Positions 44,867 to 53,711 are shown, counted from the first letter of the stretch. The stretch: 64,000 bases of DNA from Bradyrhizobium sp. BR13661 (GCF_029892425.1 NZ_JARXWB010000008.1:236101-300100); one strand, 5' to 3'. Notes: a model not told the origin generated them from the letters alone. Numbers and translations are program-made.

Positions 44867-44998
44867 CATCCTTCGAGACGCCCGCCTGCGGCGGGCCCTC
44901 AGGATGAGGTCTGAGTCTGTGGTAGCGACTTCACAAGCACCAATGTCGATGAGCCTCATCCTGAAGAGACCGCGAAGCGGTCGTCTCGAAGGACGAGG
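44867..44998. repeat. Intergenic palindromic repeats (CATCCTTCGAGACG family), two units
   Basis: Unit 1 (44867-44909) has CATCCTTCGAGACGCCCGC / GCGGGCCCTCAGGATG arms. Unit 2 (about 44955-44998) has CATCCTGAAGAGACCGC / GCGGTCGTCTCGAAGGACG arms in the opposite phase. They lie between the binding-protein and permease genes of one operon. Confidence 0.8.
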
Positions 44999-45031
44999 CG
45001 CGCGCTCAGGCCTCTCCAAAAGGCTCTGCCC

Positions 45032-46294
45032 ATGACAGCAGCCTCCCTGACCGACGCCGATGCCAGGACCAACGTGCCGCTCAAGCGCCGCCTGAAGCGG
45101 GCGGAGCGCGCGCGCCAGATCAAGGCATTCGCGCTTGTCGGGCCGCTGCTGCTGTTTTTGCTGTTCACTTTCGCCGGGCCCATCGCCGGCATGCTGTGGC
45201 ACGCGGTCGATGACCATGAGGTGCGCCAGGTCCTGCCGCAAACGGTCGCTGCTCTCGCCAGCTGGGACGGCAAGGATCTGCCGGGCGAAAACGCCTATGC
45301 AGCACTGGCAAGCGACATCCAGGCGGCGCGCGCTGCCGGCACCATTGCCATCGCGGCCAAGCGGCTCAATTACGCGCAGAACGGCTTTCGCACGATCCTG
45401 ACCAGCACCGCGCGCAATCTCAAGACGACGCCGGAGCCCGGCACGGCAAAGGAAGCATTGAGCAAGATCAACCCGGCCTGGCGGGAGCGCGCAACCTGGA
45501 CGACGATCAAGGATGCCAGCGGACCGGTCACCAGCTTCTACCTTCTGGGGGCGCTCGACCTTGTCAGAAACGCGGACGGCGCCATCGTCGCGGCCTCACC
45601 GGATCAAGCCATCTACCGCGATGTTTTCGCCCGCACCTTCCTCATCAGCCTCGGCGTCACCGTGCTCTGCCTGATCCTCGGCTTTCCCGTCGCCTATCTG
45701 CTGGCCGCGCTGCCGCCGGGCCGGTCGAACCTCCTGATGATCTTCGTGCTGCTGCCGTTCTGGACCTCGCTTCTGGTCCGCACCTGCGCCTGGATCGTGC
45801 TGTTGCAGAGCAATGGCGTCGTCAACGACAGCCTGCACTGGCTCGGCATCATCGATCAGCCGTTGCGCCTGATCTACAACCGCTTCGGCGTCTGCGTGGC
45901 CATGACCCACGTGCTGCTGCCGTTCATGATCCTGCCGCTCTACAGCAGCATGAAGGCGATCTCGCCGGCTTACATGCGCGCCGCCGCCTCGCTCGGCGCA
46001 CCACCCCTCACCGCTTTCTTGAGGATCTATTTGCCGCAAACGCTGCCCGGCATCGGCGCCGGCAGCCTGCTCGTCTTCATCCTGGCGCTCGGCTACTACA
46101 TCACGCCGGCCCTCGTCGGCGGCGCCGCCGACCAGATGATCAGCTATTTCATCGCGCTCTACACCACCGAGACGGCCAATTGGGGCCTTGCGTCGGCGCT
46201 GGGCGCGGTGCTGCTGCTGGCAACCGTTCTGCTCGCGCTCGTCTACGGCAAGCTGGTGCAGGGCCAGCATGTCACGGGAGGGATGAAGAATTGA
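45032..46294 (+). CDS. potB: ABC transporter permease, PotB-like, with large periplasmic insertion
   Basis: The 420-residue product has a first membrane segment (AFALVGPLLLFLLFTFAGPIAGM), then about 130 polar residues, then the five-helix binding-protein-dependent transport core (ISLGVTVLCLILGFPVAYLLA... ). The EAA-like loop is YMRAAASLGAPPLTAFLRIYLP. The insertion between the first and second helices (about 60-190) makes the protein about 130 residues longer than E. coli PotB. The next permease starts within its stop codon. Confidence 0.9.
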   Translation: MTAASLTDADARTNVPLKRRLKRAERARQIKAFALVGPLLLFLLFTFAGPIAGMLWHAVDDHEVRQVLPQTVAALASWDGKDLPGENAYAALASDIQAARAAGTIAIAAKRLNYAQNGFRTILTSTARNLKTTPEPGTAKEALSKINPAWRERATWTTIKDASGPVTSFYLLGALDLVRNADGAIVAASPDQAIYRDVFARTFLISLGVTVLCLILGFPVAYLLAALPPGRSNLLMIFVLLPFWTSLLVRTCAWIVLLQSNGVVNDSLHWLGIIDQPLRLIYNRFGVCVAMTHVLLPFMILPLYSSMKAISPAYMRAAASLGAPPLTAFLRIYLPQTLPGIGAGSLLVFILALGYYITPALVGGAADQMISYFIALYTTETANWGLASALGAVLLLATVLLALVYGKLVQGQHVTGGMKN

Positions 46295-47121
46295 GCAACG
46301 CTCCCTCCTTGCGCACACCGAGCCAACGCATCGCGTGGATCGCGACCATCATCATCTCGACGCTGGTGTTCATCTTCCTGATCGCGCCGATCCTGGCGAT
46401 CATGCCGCTGTCGTTCAGCTCGGGCTCCTACCTCACCTATCCGCTGCCCGGCCTCTCCTTGCGCTGGTATGACGACTTCATCAACTCGCCCCGCTGGATG
46501 AACTCGCTGAAGAACAGCATGATCATCGGCGTCGCCTCGACACTGCTGTCGATGGTGCTTGGCACGCTCGCCGCGCTGGGACTCGCGCAGTGGAAGAGCC
46601 GGTTCAAGCCGCTGGTGCTGGCTTTCGTGCTGTCGCCGGTCGTCGTGCCCGGCGTCATCACCGCGGTCGGTCTCTATTTCTTCTTCGCGCCGATTGGCCT
46701 CACCGGCAGCTATCTCGGCCTGATCCTGGCTCACACCGCGCTGGCGACACCCTTTGTCGTCATCACCGTTGGCGCGACGCTGCAAAGCTTCGATACCAAT
46801 CTCGCCCGCGCCGCCGCCTCGCTCGGCGCCTCGCCGATCGAAGCGTTCCGCCGCGTGATCCTGCCGCTGATCCTGCCGGGCCTCGCATCCGGTGCGCTGT
46901 TCGCCTTCGCCACCAGCTTCGACGAGGTCGTGATCGTGCTGTTCATGGCAGGTCCCGAGCAGCGCACTCTGCCGCGCGAAATGTTCAGCGGCATCCGCGA
47001 GAATATCAGCCCGACCATCACGGCAGCCGCGGTGATCCTGACCACGGTCTCGGTCATCCTCCTCGCGACGCTGGAAGGCCTGCGTCGGCGCAACGAACGG
47101 CTTAAGGGCGGGGGCGCGTAA
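46291..47121 (+). CDS. potC: ABC transporter permease, PotC-like
   Basis: The 276-residue product starts at a TTG that overlaps the potB stop (TTGA), after a good GGGAGGGATGAAG region. Six membrane segments and the EAA loop AAASLGASPIEAFRRVILP are present. It completes the ABC importer with PotA, PotD and PotB. A palindromic repeat follows the stop. Confidence 0.92.
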   Translation: MSNAPSLRTPSQRIAWIATIIISTLVFIFLIAPILAIMPLSFSSGSYLTYPLPGLSLRWYDDFINSPRWMNSLKNSMIIGVASTLLSMVLGTLAALGLAQWKSRFKPLVLAFVLSPVVVPGVITAVGLYFFFAPIGLTGSYLGLILAHTALATPFVVITVGATLQSFDTNLARAAASLGASPIEAFRRVILPLILPGLASGALFAFATSFDEVVIVLFMAGPEQRTLPREMFSGIRENISPTITAAAVILTTVSVILLATLEGLRRRNERLKGGGA

Positions 47122-47133
47122 ACGGCCGCCATT

Positions 47134-47260
47134 GTCATTCCGGGGCGCGCCCACTTGGGCGCGAGCCCGGAATCCATTCATCAACCGTCGCTGCGGCACA
47201 ATGGGTTCTCAGATGCGCAATTGCGCACCATAGCTCGCGCTACGTGCGCCCCAGAATGAC
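47134..47260. repeat. Intergenic palindromic repeat (CGTCATTCCGGGG family)
   Basis: GTCATTCCGGGGCGCGC at the left and GTGCGCCCCAGAATGAC at the right form the outer arms, with inner GAGCCCGGAATCCATT. It separates the potABCD-like operon from the next binding-protein gene. Confidence 0.8.
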
Positions 47261-47378
47261 GCAGCCCCCTACTTATTTCTCATCCCACGTCACACATCCC
47301 TGCCTTTGCTCCCGAGGCGGTTTGTCGCTAGAACGGTCCCCGCAACAAACCCCAAACAACAACGCTGAGGGAGAAAAT

Positions 47379-48593
47379 ATGCAAAAACTCATCGCCGCTG
47401 TCGCGGCCAGCTTCGCCATTGCCGCGACCTGCGGCACGGCGCAGGCGCAGATTTCCGACAACGTCGTCAAGCTCGGCGTGCTCACGGACATGTCGAGCCT
47501 CTACGCCGACGCGACCGGCAAGGGCTCGCTCGCCGCGGTCGAGATGGCCGTCGCCGATTACGGCGGCAAGGTCGCCGGCGTGCCGATCCAGGTCGTGTCC
47601 GCCGACCACCAGAACAAGCCCGACGTCGGCGTCAACATCGCCCGCAACTGGTACGACAACGAGAAGGTGGATGCGATCCTCGACGTGCCGACCTCATCGG
47701 TCGCGCTGCCGATCTCGGCGCTGACGCGCGAGAAGAACAAGATCAACCTCAATTCCGGCGGCGGCTCCTCCGACATCACCGGCCCGGCCTGCTCGCCCAA
47801 CACGGTGCACTGGACCTACGACACCTACGCGCTGTCGAACGTCGCCGGCAAGGCGATGGTCAAGCGCGGCGAGGACACTTGGTACTTCCTGACCGCCGAC
47901 TATGCTTTTGGCATGGCGCTCGAGCGCGACGCCGCCAACGTCGTCAAGGAGAGCGGCGGCAAGGTGCTCGGCGACGTCCGCCATCCCCTGAACTCCTCGG
48001 ACTTCTCGTCCTTCCTGCTCCAGGCCCAGGCTTCCAAGGCCAAGGTGGTCGCGCTGGCCAACGCCGGCGGCGACACCACCAACGCGCTGAAGCAGGCCGC
48101 CGAGTTCGGCATCATGCAGGGCGGCCAGAAGATGATCGCGCTGCTGCTGGAGATCACCGACGTTCATTCGCTCGGCATCAAGGCGACGCAAGGCTTGATC
48201 GTCACCGATGCGTTCTACTGGGACACGAACGACGAGACCCGCGCCTTCTCCAAGCGCTTCAACGACAAGGTCGGCCACATGCCGACCATGATCCAGGCTG
48301 GCCTCTATTCAGCAACCATGCACTATCTGAAGGCGATCGAGGCCATCAAGACCGACGAAGCGCCCAAGGTGATGGAGCAGATGCGCGCCACGCCGGTGAA
48401 CGACTTCTTCGCCAAGAACGGCAAGATTCGCATCGACGGCCGGATGGTCCACGATATGAATCTGTACGAGGTGAAGAAGCCGGAAGAATCCAAGGGCGAG
48501 TGGGACCTCTACAAGCTGCTCGCCACCGTGCCCGGCGACGAAGCCTTCCGCCCGCTCGACAAGGGCGGCTGCCCGCTGGTGAAGTCGAACTGA
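47379..48593 (+). CDS. ABC transporter substrate-binding protein, branched-chain amino acid (Liv) type
   Basis: From the ATG at 47379 (GAGGGAGA before it) the product is 404 residues, with a signal peptide ending CGTAQAQ. The type 1 periplasmic-binding fold of the Leu/Ile/Val family shows in VKLGVLTDMSSLYADATGKGS, IARNWYDNEKVDAILDVPTS, SGGGSSDITGPACSPNTVHW and TWYFLTADYAFG. No permease or ATPase gene is adjacent, so it is an orphan binding protein. Bradyrhizobium carries many such genes. The ligand is unknown. Confidence 0.9.
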   Translation: MQKLIAAVAASFAIAATCGTAQAQISDNVVKLGVLTDMSSLYADATGKGSLAAVEMAVADYGGKVAGVPIQVVSADHQNKPDVGVNIARNWYDNEKVDAILDVPTSSVALPISALTREKNKINLNSGGGSSDITGPACSPNTVHWTYDTYALSNVAGKAMVKRGEDTWYFLTADYAFGMALERDAANVVKESGGKVLGDVRHPLNSSDFSSFLLQAQASKAKVVALANAGGDTTNALKQAAEFGIMQGGQKMIALLLEITDVHSLGIKATQGLIVTDAFYWDTNDETRAFSKRFNDKVGHMPTMIQAGLYSATMHYLKAIEAIKTDEAPKVMEQMRATPVNDFFAKNGKIRIDGRMVHDMNLYEVKKPEESKGEWDLYKLLATVPGDEAFRPLDKGGCPLVKSN

Positions 48594-48628
48594 GTCTCTT
48601 CTCCCTCTCCGCCGCGCCCTGCCAATTC

Positions 48629-48733
48629 CTCATCCTGAGGAGCTTGCGAAGCAAGCGTCTCGAAGGATGAAGGCCCGGCTCGTGGCCTCGCCCTTCGAGA
48701 CGCGCGCAAGAAGCGCGCTCCTCAGGGTGAGGG
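48629..48733. repeat. Intergenic palindromic repeats (CATCCTGAGGAGC family), two units
   Basis: One unit has CATCCTGAGGAGCTTGC / GCAAGCGTCTCGAAGGATG arms and a second has CCCTTCGAGACGCGCGC / GCGCGCTCCTCAGGGTG arms. It is the same family as 44867-44998. Confidence 0.8.
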
Positions 48734-48774
48734 TCAACATCTCGCAGTGACGGCGGAAGAAAAAGACACGACAA

Positions 48775-48798
48775 CGCGCCCGGTGAAAACCGGGCGCG
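48775..48798. terminator. Bidirectional terminator
   Basis: CGCGCCCGGT pairs with ACCGGGCGCG around a GAAA tetraloop. On the minus strand a T-rich run (TCTTTTTCTTCC) follows a few bases on, and on the plus strand CTTCGTTTC follows. It serves the convergent binding-protein and PRC-barrel genes. Confidence 0.75.
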
Positions 48799-48826
48799 CT
48801 TCGTTTCGGCATTCACGCGACCTGGA

Positions 48827-49351
48827 TTACTCCGAGTATTTGAACTCGGGCATGTTCTTCAGCTGGTCCTTGGTCGCGTTGAACACGGCGTGATCCGGAT
48901 ACCATTTCGACGACGAACTGGTCGTCGTGGTTGTCGTCTTGTCGGCGCCCGTTGCCGCGCCGGTCGTCGTCGTAGTGGCGGCAGGCTTGGCGTTCGGATT
49001 CGCGCCCGTCCCGGTGTAGGCCACCGCCTCGTTGACGAACTTCAGCTTCTCATAGGGTACGGCGACGAGATGCTCGCCCATGCCGAGGAAGCCGCCGACG
49101 CCGATCACCGCGATTTTCACGGTGCCGCTCTTGTCCATCAGCAGATCGTTGATCGAGCCAATGTTCTCGTTGGCCTCGTTGTAGACCTTCACGCCCGCCA
49201 TCTTCGAAGCGCGCCATTCGCCCGATGCGCTGGTGGTTGTCGTCGTCGCGACGGGCGTCTTGTCGGTGGTGGCAGTCGGATTTTGCGCAAACGCAACGGT
49301 CGCAAGCAAAGCGGTGCCGGCAAGGCCGGCGGCGATCGATTTCATCAACAT
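48827..49351 (-). CDS. Secreted PRC-barrel domain protein
   Basis: The 174-residue product has a signal peptide (LMKSIAAGLAGTALLATVAFA), a Thr-rich segment, and a PRC-barrel at about 45-110 (WRASKMAGVKVYNEANENIGS, INDLLMDKSGTVKIAVIGVGGFLGMGEHLVAVPYEKL). Another Thr-rich linker and a short C-terminal helix (YPDHAVFNATKDQLKNMPEF) follow. This layout is common in alphaproteobacterial envelope or stress proteins; the role is unknown. AAGGAGAGG precedes the start. Confidence 0.88.
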   Translation of the reverse strand: MLMKSIAAGLAGTALLATVAFAQNPTATTDKTPVATTTTTSASGEWRASKMAGVKVYNEANENIGSINDLLMDKSGTVKIAVIGVGGFLGMGEHLVAVPYEKLKFVNEAVAYTGTGANPNAKPAATTTTTGAATGADKTTTTTTSSSSKWYPDHAVFNATKDQLKNMPEFKYSE

Positions 49352-49569
49352 TGTTGTCCTCTCCTTCAGCAGAAAACTTGTACGAAGAGAACATTCACGA
49401 CCACGCGCGGTTCCTCGCGTGCGGCAATTTCGTCACGCCAATGCGGCGCTACGTTGCGAGGAGTTCCTGTTCGGGAATGTGCGGGATGCACGGTTCCCCG
49501 CCGACGATCGCGCGCCCTGGGTCAAGCACGTATCGCGGCGGGGAACGCGCCGACCTGGCGTCGCGCAGG

Positions 49570-50139
49570 TCAGCTCTTGTAGTCGATCAAGAGTGCGGAA
49601 AAATCCGAACTGCTCGAGGTGCTGCCATTGGCACCGTAGGACGAGCCCGACGACTGTGACTGCTGCAGCGCCTGGAGAAACTGCTCGAGGATCTTGGCCG
49701 TGCTGCTGTCGGTCGAGCTGCTGCTCGTCGCATCCGTCGACGACGTCGACGAATCCGAAGAGCCGCCATCCGACGGCGGCGGACCGGGAGGCGGGCCGCC
49801 GGCACCGTGAGCGCCACTGGCCCCCTTGGCGAAGGCCGACTGAAACACGCCCTTCAGTTCGTCGGCCTGGCTCGACGTCAGCGTCCCGTTCGAGACCTCG
49901 TTCGAAATGAGATCGTCGATCTTGGATTTCAGGCCATCCCTGGACGGCTTGGTGCCGCTGGACTGATCGCCGGACTTGCTCTGCTGGAGCGCCGTGTCGA
50001 TGTCTTGCAAGGCAGTCGTGAGAGCGGACTGATCCGACGACGAGATCGTGCCGTCGGAGACTTCCGATTGCAATTCCTGCTGCAGCCGCTGGAGCGGCGA
50101 CTGGTGATGACTGGCGGAGGCCGGCGAAATCGAGGTCAT
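49570..50139 (-). CDS. Low-complexity protein with two internal repeats, unknown function
   Basis: The 189-residue product from the ATG at 50139 (MTSISPASASHHQSPLQRLQ) has two similar units: LQSEVSDGTISSSDQSALTTAL and ISNEVSNGTLTSSQADELKGVF. Each has a loop like an EF-hand (DGTISSSDQSAL). A Gly/Pro segment and a Ser/Thr-rich tail (about 110-185) follow. It has no signal peptide. Similar proteins occur in related genera. The gene is divergent from the two-component regulator pair. Confidence 0.65.
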   Translation of the reverse strand: MTSISPASASHHQSPLQRLQQELQSEVSDGTISSSDQSALTTALQDIDTALQQSKSGDQSSGTKPSRDGLKSKIDDLISNEVSNGTLTSSQADELKGVFQSAFAKGASGAHGAGGPPPGPPPSDGGSSDSSTSSTDATSSSSTDSSTAKILEQFLQALQQSQSSGSSYGANGSTSSSSDFSALLIDYKS

Positions 50140-50319
50140 GAGTGCACCGTGGTTTTTGCGGGGTTTCGTACATTCCTGCGCCAAGGTATGGTTAACGGGC
50201 TTAACCAGACCTTGCCGAACGACGACCCAGTCGTTGCCGGGTGTTGCGGAAATGCAGTCGGAAACAAACGGAAACAAAAATCTTCGCCTTTTGGCCCGAA
50301 TCTTGGACAAACAAAGCTC

Positions 50320-51060
50320 ATGGCCAATCCTTCTCCCAACATCCTGGTCGTCGAGGACGACCGCGAAACCCGGACGTTGATTGCGAAGTATCTGCGCAAC
50401 AACTCCTGCAACGTGACCGCTGTGAGCGACGGGCGCGAGATGTCGCGCGCCATGGCCGACCACCGCGTTGATCTCATCATCCTTGACGTCATGCTGCCCG
50501 GCGAAGACGGTCTCAGCCTGTGCCGCAAGGTGCGGTCCGAGGCGCAGACGCCGATCATCATGCTGACCGCGCGCGGCGAGGATATCGACCGCATCGTTGG
50601 TCTGGAGATGGGCGCAGACGATTATCTGCCGAAACCGTTCAACCCGCGCGAGCTGCTCGCCCGCATCAACGCAGTGCTGCGGCGTCAGGCCTCCGCGCAG
50701 GCCGCGAGCTCGATCGAAGGCGCCTCCACGCTGGCTTTCGAGGGCTGGCGCATCGATCTGCGGCTGCGCGAGCTGCGCAACCCCGAAGGCGCCCGCGTCG
50801 CGGTGACCAGCGCCGAGTTCGACCTGCTCCGGACGTTCTGCGAGCGCCCCGGCCGCGTGCTCTCGCGCGACAGCCTGCTCGACCTCACGCAGGGCCGCAA
50901 CACCGGCTCGTTCGAGCGTTCCATCGACGTGCTGGTCAGCCGCATCCGCCGCAAGATCGAGCCCAATCCGGCCGATCCCACCATCATCAAGACGGTGCGC
51001 TCCGGCGGTTACCTGTTTACGCCCAGAACGGAAGCGGTTACGACGCCCCTGAGCAACTGA
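50320..51060 (+). CDS. OmpR family response regulator
   Basis: The 246-residue product has a receiver domain (ILVVEDDRETRTL; phospho-acceptor D56 in LIILDVMLPGEDGL; conserved Lys in DYLPKPFNPRELLARI) and an OmpR-type winged-helix effector (VTSAEFDLLRTFCERPGRVLS, RSIDVLVSRIRRKIEPNP, IIKTVRSGGYLF). The cognate sensor kinase follows after 15 bp. The level of similarity to OmpR suggests control of porins or envelope genes, but the regulon is unknown. Confidence 0.93.
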   Translation: MANPSPNILVVEDDRETRTLIAKYLRNNSCNVTAVSDGREMSRAMADHRVDLIILDVMLPGEDGLSLCRKVRSEAQTPIIMLTARGEDIDRIVGLEMGADDYLPKPFNPRELLARINAVLRRQASAQAASSIEGASTLAFEGWRIDLRLRELRNPEGARVAVTSAEFDLLRTFCERPGRVLSRDSLLDLTQGRNTGSFERSIDVLVSRIRRKIEPNPADPTIIKTVRSGGYLFTPRTEAVTTPLSN

Positions 51061-51075
51061 CGGGGCTTTGAGACG

Positions 51076-52398
51076 ATGCGGCCGTTCGGGTTCTTTCACC
51101 TCAAGGGCATCGGCGGGCAGATCGCCGCGCTGGTGCTGGCGTCGACGGTCACGCTGCATCTCGTCGTCACCACCGCCTTCCTGATCAGCCGGCCCGACCG
51201 CCCGGACACGCCGCCTGATGGCGCGCATCAGCTGACCGATGCGGCGCTGCTGCTCGGCTCGGCCAGTCCGGACGAGCGGCCGCGCCTCATCGCAGATCTC
51301 GCACGCGCCTTCCCGAAGCTCAACATCGAGATGTCGGCGCCCGGCACGACCGTGGTCGAGGACAACGAGAGCCGGCATCTGCGCGGGCTGCGCCGCCATC
51401 TCGGCCGCGGCTACAAGGTGGTGCTGCTCGCGCCCGAAGGCGACGCCCATCGCATCGGCGTGGAATTGCCCGACGGCGCCGTGATCGCGGGCCATGTCGA
51501 GAGCGGCCAGAGCCCCTGGTTCTGGGGCGCGCCGTGGCTGATCACGTTGATGACCGCGTTCATCTGCATCAGCGTGCTCGGCCTGTGGGCGGCGCGTGCG
51601 CTGGCAACGCCGCTCTCCGCGTTTGCCGAGGCGGCCGAGAATTTCAGCCTGGACGGCGAGGCAGATCCGCTGCCTGAGCGCGGCCCGGAGGAGATCCGCT
51701 CCGTGGCGCGCGCGCTCAACCGCATGCATGAGCGGATCGCGCTGCTGATGTCGGATCGCACCCGCATGCTGGCTGCGATCAGCCACGACCTGCGCACCCC
51801 GATCACGCGGCTGCGCCTGCGCGCCGAGTTCATCGAGGACGAGGGCAACCGCAAGCGCATGCTGATCGACCTCGACCAGATGCGCTCGATGCTGGAAAGC
51901 GTGCTGTCGCTGTTGCGCAACGACCGCAAGATCGAGGCGGTGACGCTGGTGGATATCGCCAGCACGCTGCAGCTCATCGCCGACCAGTTCGGCGACATGG
52001 GCCACGTCGTGCACTACGAAGGCCCCGCCTCCGCAACCGCAGCCGCGCGTCCCGATGATCTGCATCGCGGCGTCACCAACCTCGTCGAGAACGCAGTGCG
52101 TTTCGGCGCCGAGGTGACGATCCGCCTCGATGTCGAAGGCACCAGGCTCCTCATCGACGTCGAGGATGACGGCCCCGGCATTTCGGACGCGCGCAAGCAG
52201 GAGATGCTGGAGCCGTTCGTGCGCGGCGACGATGCGCGCACCATGGACGACTCCACCGGCTTCGGCCTCGGCCTGTCGATCGCGCGCGCGATCGCGATCG
52301 CCCATGGCGGCGAGCTGTCGCTGCACGACCGCCAGCCGCACGGGCTGATCGTTCGGATGCAATTGCCGATGTGGCAACAGCCGCGGCTGGCAGCTTGA
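51076..52398 (+). CDS. Sensor histidine kinase (EnvZ-like)
   Basis: The 440-residue product has an N-terminal membrane segment (IAALVLASTVTLHLVVTTAF), a periplasmic domain (about 40-150), a second segment (LITLMTAFICISVLGLWAARAL), a HAMP linker and the H-box AAISHDLRTPITRLRLRAEF with phospho-His237. The ATPase domain shows NLVENAVRFGAEV, DDGPGISDARKQEM and STGFGLGLSIARAIA. It phosphorylates the adjacent OmpR-like regulator. Confidence 0.95.
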   Translation: MRPFGFFHLKGIGGQIAALVLASTVTLHLVVTTAFLISRPDRPDTPPDGAHQLTDAALLLGSASPDERPRLIADLARAFPKLNIEMSAPGTTVVEDNESRHLRGLRRHLGRGYKVVLLAPEGDAHRIGVELPDGAVIAGHVESGQSPWFWGAPWLITLMTAFICISVLGLWAARALATPLSAFAEAAENFSLDGEADPLPERGPEEIRSVARALNRMHERIALLMSDRTRMLAAISHDLRTPITRLRLRAEFIEDEGNRKRMLIDLDQMRSMLESVLSLLRNDRKIEAVTLVDIASTLQLIADQFGDMGHVVHYEGPASATAAARPDDLHRGVTNLVENAVRFGAEVTIRLDVEGTRLLIDVEDDGPGISDARKQEMLEPFVRGDDARTMDDSTGFGLGLSIARAIAIAHGGELSLHDRQPHGLIVRMQLPMWQQPRLAA

Positions 52399-52407
52399 GC
52401 CGGCGTC

Positions 52408-52629
52408 TCAGGCCGCAAGCGGCATCGCCGGCTTCTCAAAGATCGCGATCGCCTCGAAGCGATAATCGCAGGCGTGGCAGGTCCAGAGATAGGACACCCG
52501 CCCCTCGCCCGGCTCGATCCAGTCGGGCTGCGCGATCGGCGCGCCGCACTGGGCACACGGGTTCTGCGTGGGCAGATATTGTCTGGAAATGTCGCCGCTG
52601 TGGGTGTTGACCATGGTTGTTCTTGTCAT
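52408..52629 (-). CDS. Zinc-ribbon protein, unknown function
   Basis: From the ATG at 52629, preceded by GGAGAGG, the product is 73 residues. Two CxxC pairs (NPCAQCGAPI and WTCHACDYRFE) form a probable zinc ribbon with about 25 residues between. It is convergent with the kinase gene. Small rhizobial proteins of this type are common and uncharacterised. Confidence 0.75.
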   Translation of the reverse strand: MTRTTMVNTHSGDISRQYLPTQNPCAQCGAPIAQPDWIEPGEGRVSYLWTCHACDYRFEAIAIFEKPAMPLAA

Positions 52630-52854
52630 GGTACCTCTCCCGATTCGCGAGACCGCTTCATACGCGTCTTCGCGCCTTCGCGCGACCAGACAGGCTTGCT
52701 GTCGCGCCTCGTCCGCCCTGAGGGAACCTCTGCGCCAGCATTGAGTCATAACAGCGGCTCTGCGCCGCAAAATCGTCAACGGCGGCGTTTGGTCACATCA
52801 TCGCCGCGTTCGGCAGGCCTAAGGGCAACCGGGCAAGGACCTCTGGGATATCTG

Positions 52855-53385
52855 ATGAAAATCTTACGCATCGCCGCGCTGCTCGCGGCCGGACTGATGT
52901 CGTCGCAGGCAGCAGTCGCAGGCCAGGCCGAATACGCCGAGATGGTCGCGATGCATGCGCGCGCCAACGGCGTGCCGGAGGCGCTGGTGCATCGCGTCAT
53001 CATGCGCGAGAGCCGCTATCAGCCGGGCCTTGTCGGCCATGGCGGCACCATTGGCCTGATGCAGATCAAGCTCGCGACCGCGCGCGGCCTCGGCTACACC
53101 GGCGATGCGAGCGGCCTGCGCGATCCCAACACCAATCTCACCTACGCCGTGAAGTACCTCGCCGGCGCCTATCACGCCGCCAATGGCGACCACGACCGGG
53201 CCGTGCGTTATTTCGCGGGCGGCTATTACTACGTTGCAAAGCAGCAGCGCCAGCAGGCCATTCAGCAGGCGAGCTTCGAGCCTCAGCTCGAGCCGAACGG
53301 CAATCCGCAGCCGATGTTCGGCGCGCCGCAGCACAAGAAGCTCGCCCAGCATATCCGCAATGCGCGGGCGCAGGCCCTGAAGTAG
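52855..53385 (+). CDS. Lytic transglycosylase, SLT domain
   Basis: From the ATG at 52855 the product is 176 residues with a signal peptide (MKILRIAALLAAGLMSSQAAVA). The SLT domain shows the catalytic Glu in HRVIMRESRYQPG, then IGLMQIKLATARGLGY, DPNTNLTYAVKYLAGAYHAA and AVRYFAGGYY. It cleaves the glycan strand in the periplasm. The C-terminal 45 residues are Gln-rich and basic. Confidence 0.92.
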   Translation: MKILRIAALLAAGLMSSQAAVAGQAEYAEMVAMHARANGVPEALVHRVIMRESRYQPGLVGHGGTIGLMQIKLATARGLGYTGDASGLRDPNTNLTYAVKYLAGAYHAANGDHDRAVRYFAGGYYYVAKQQRQQAIQQASFEPQLEPNGNPQPMFGAPQHKKLAQHIRNARAQALK

Positions 53386-53392
53386 CTTCTCG

Positions 53393-53522
53393 TGTCCCGG
53401 ACGCGCTGCAACGCGCAGCGTTGCTGCGCAGAGCCGGGACCCAGCAGTCTCAGCAAAAATGGGCCCCGGCTCTGCGACGCATCACGCCGCAAGGGCGGCG
53501 CGCTGCATCGCGTCCGGGGCAC
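53393..53522. repeat. Intergenic palindromic repeat (GTCCCGGACGCG family)
   Basis: The outer TGTCCCGGACGCGCTGCA and TGCATCGCGTCCGGGGCA arms enclose inner GCGCAGAGCCGGGACCC / GGGCCCCGGCTCTGCG arms. It lies between the transglycosylase gene and the thi promoter. Confidence 0.75.
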
Positions 53523-53548
53523 ACACGGTGGGGTTCCAGCCAAACGCG

Positions 53549-53577
53549 TTGACCACCCTGCCCCACTAGCCTACATT
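53549..53577 (+). promoter_or_regulatory. Promoter of the thiamine operon
   Basis: TTGACC at 53549-53554 and TACATT at 53572-53577 are separated by exactly 17 bp. Transcription should start about 53584, just before the riboswitch. Confidence 0.7.
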
Positions 53578-53585
53578 AGAGCCGT

Positions 53586-53709
53586 TCCGAGGGGTGCTCC
53601 GAGGAGGAGCTGAGATACCGCTAAATGGGCAAGCCTGCACTTCAGCAAGCTGGCCCAGGACCGCGGTGACCCTTTGAACCTGATCCGGGTCATGCCGGCG
53701 AAGGGACAG
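53586..53709 (+). promoter_or_regulatory. TPP riboswitch (THI element)
   Basis: The THI-box signature is present: GGGGTGCTC, GGAGGAGCTGAGAT, and the 3' block ACCCTTTGAACCTGATCCGG then GTCATGCCGGCGAAGGGA. TPP binding should lower expression of the thi operon. The 3' side of the closing stem (GAAGGGACAGGG) is also the Shine-Dalgarno region of thiO, whose ATG is at 53712, so control is probably translational. Confidence 0.96.
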
Positions 53710-53711
53710 GG

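Noticed and set aside
44799..45035. A 78-residue open frame between potD and potB
   Set aside because: It is made largely of palindromic repeat sequence.
49570..52377. A 935-residue open frame on the minus strand
   Set aside because: Most of it lies antisense to the response regulator and kinase genes and has no recognisable domain; only the last 189 codons form a plausible protein.
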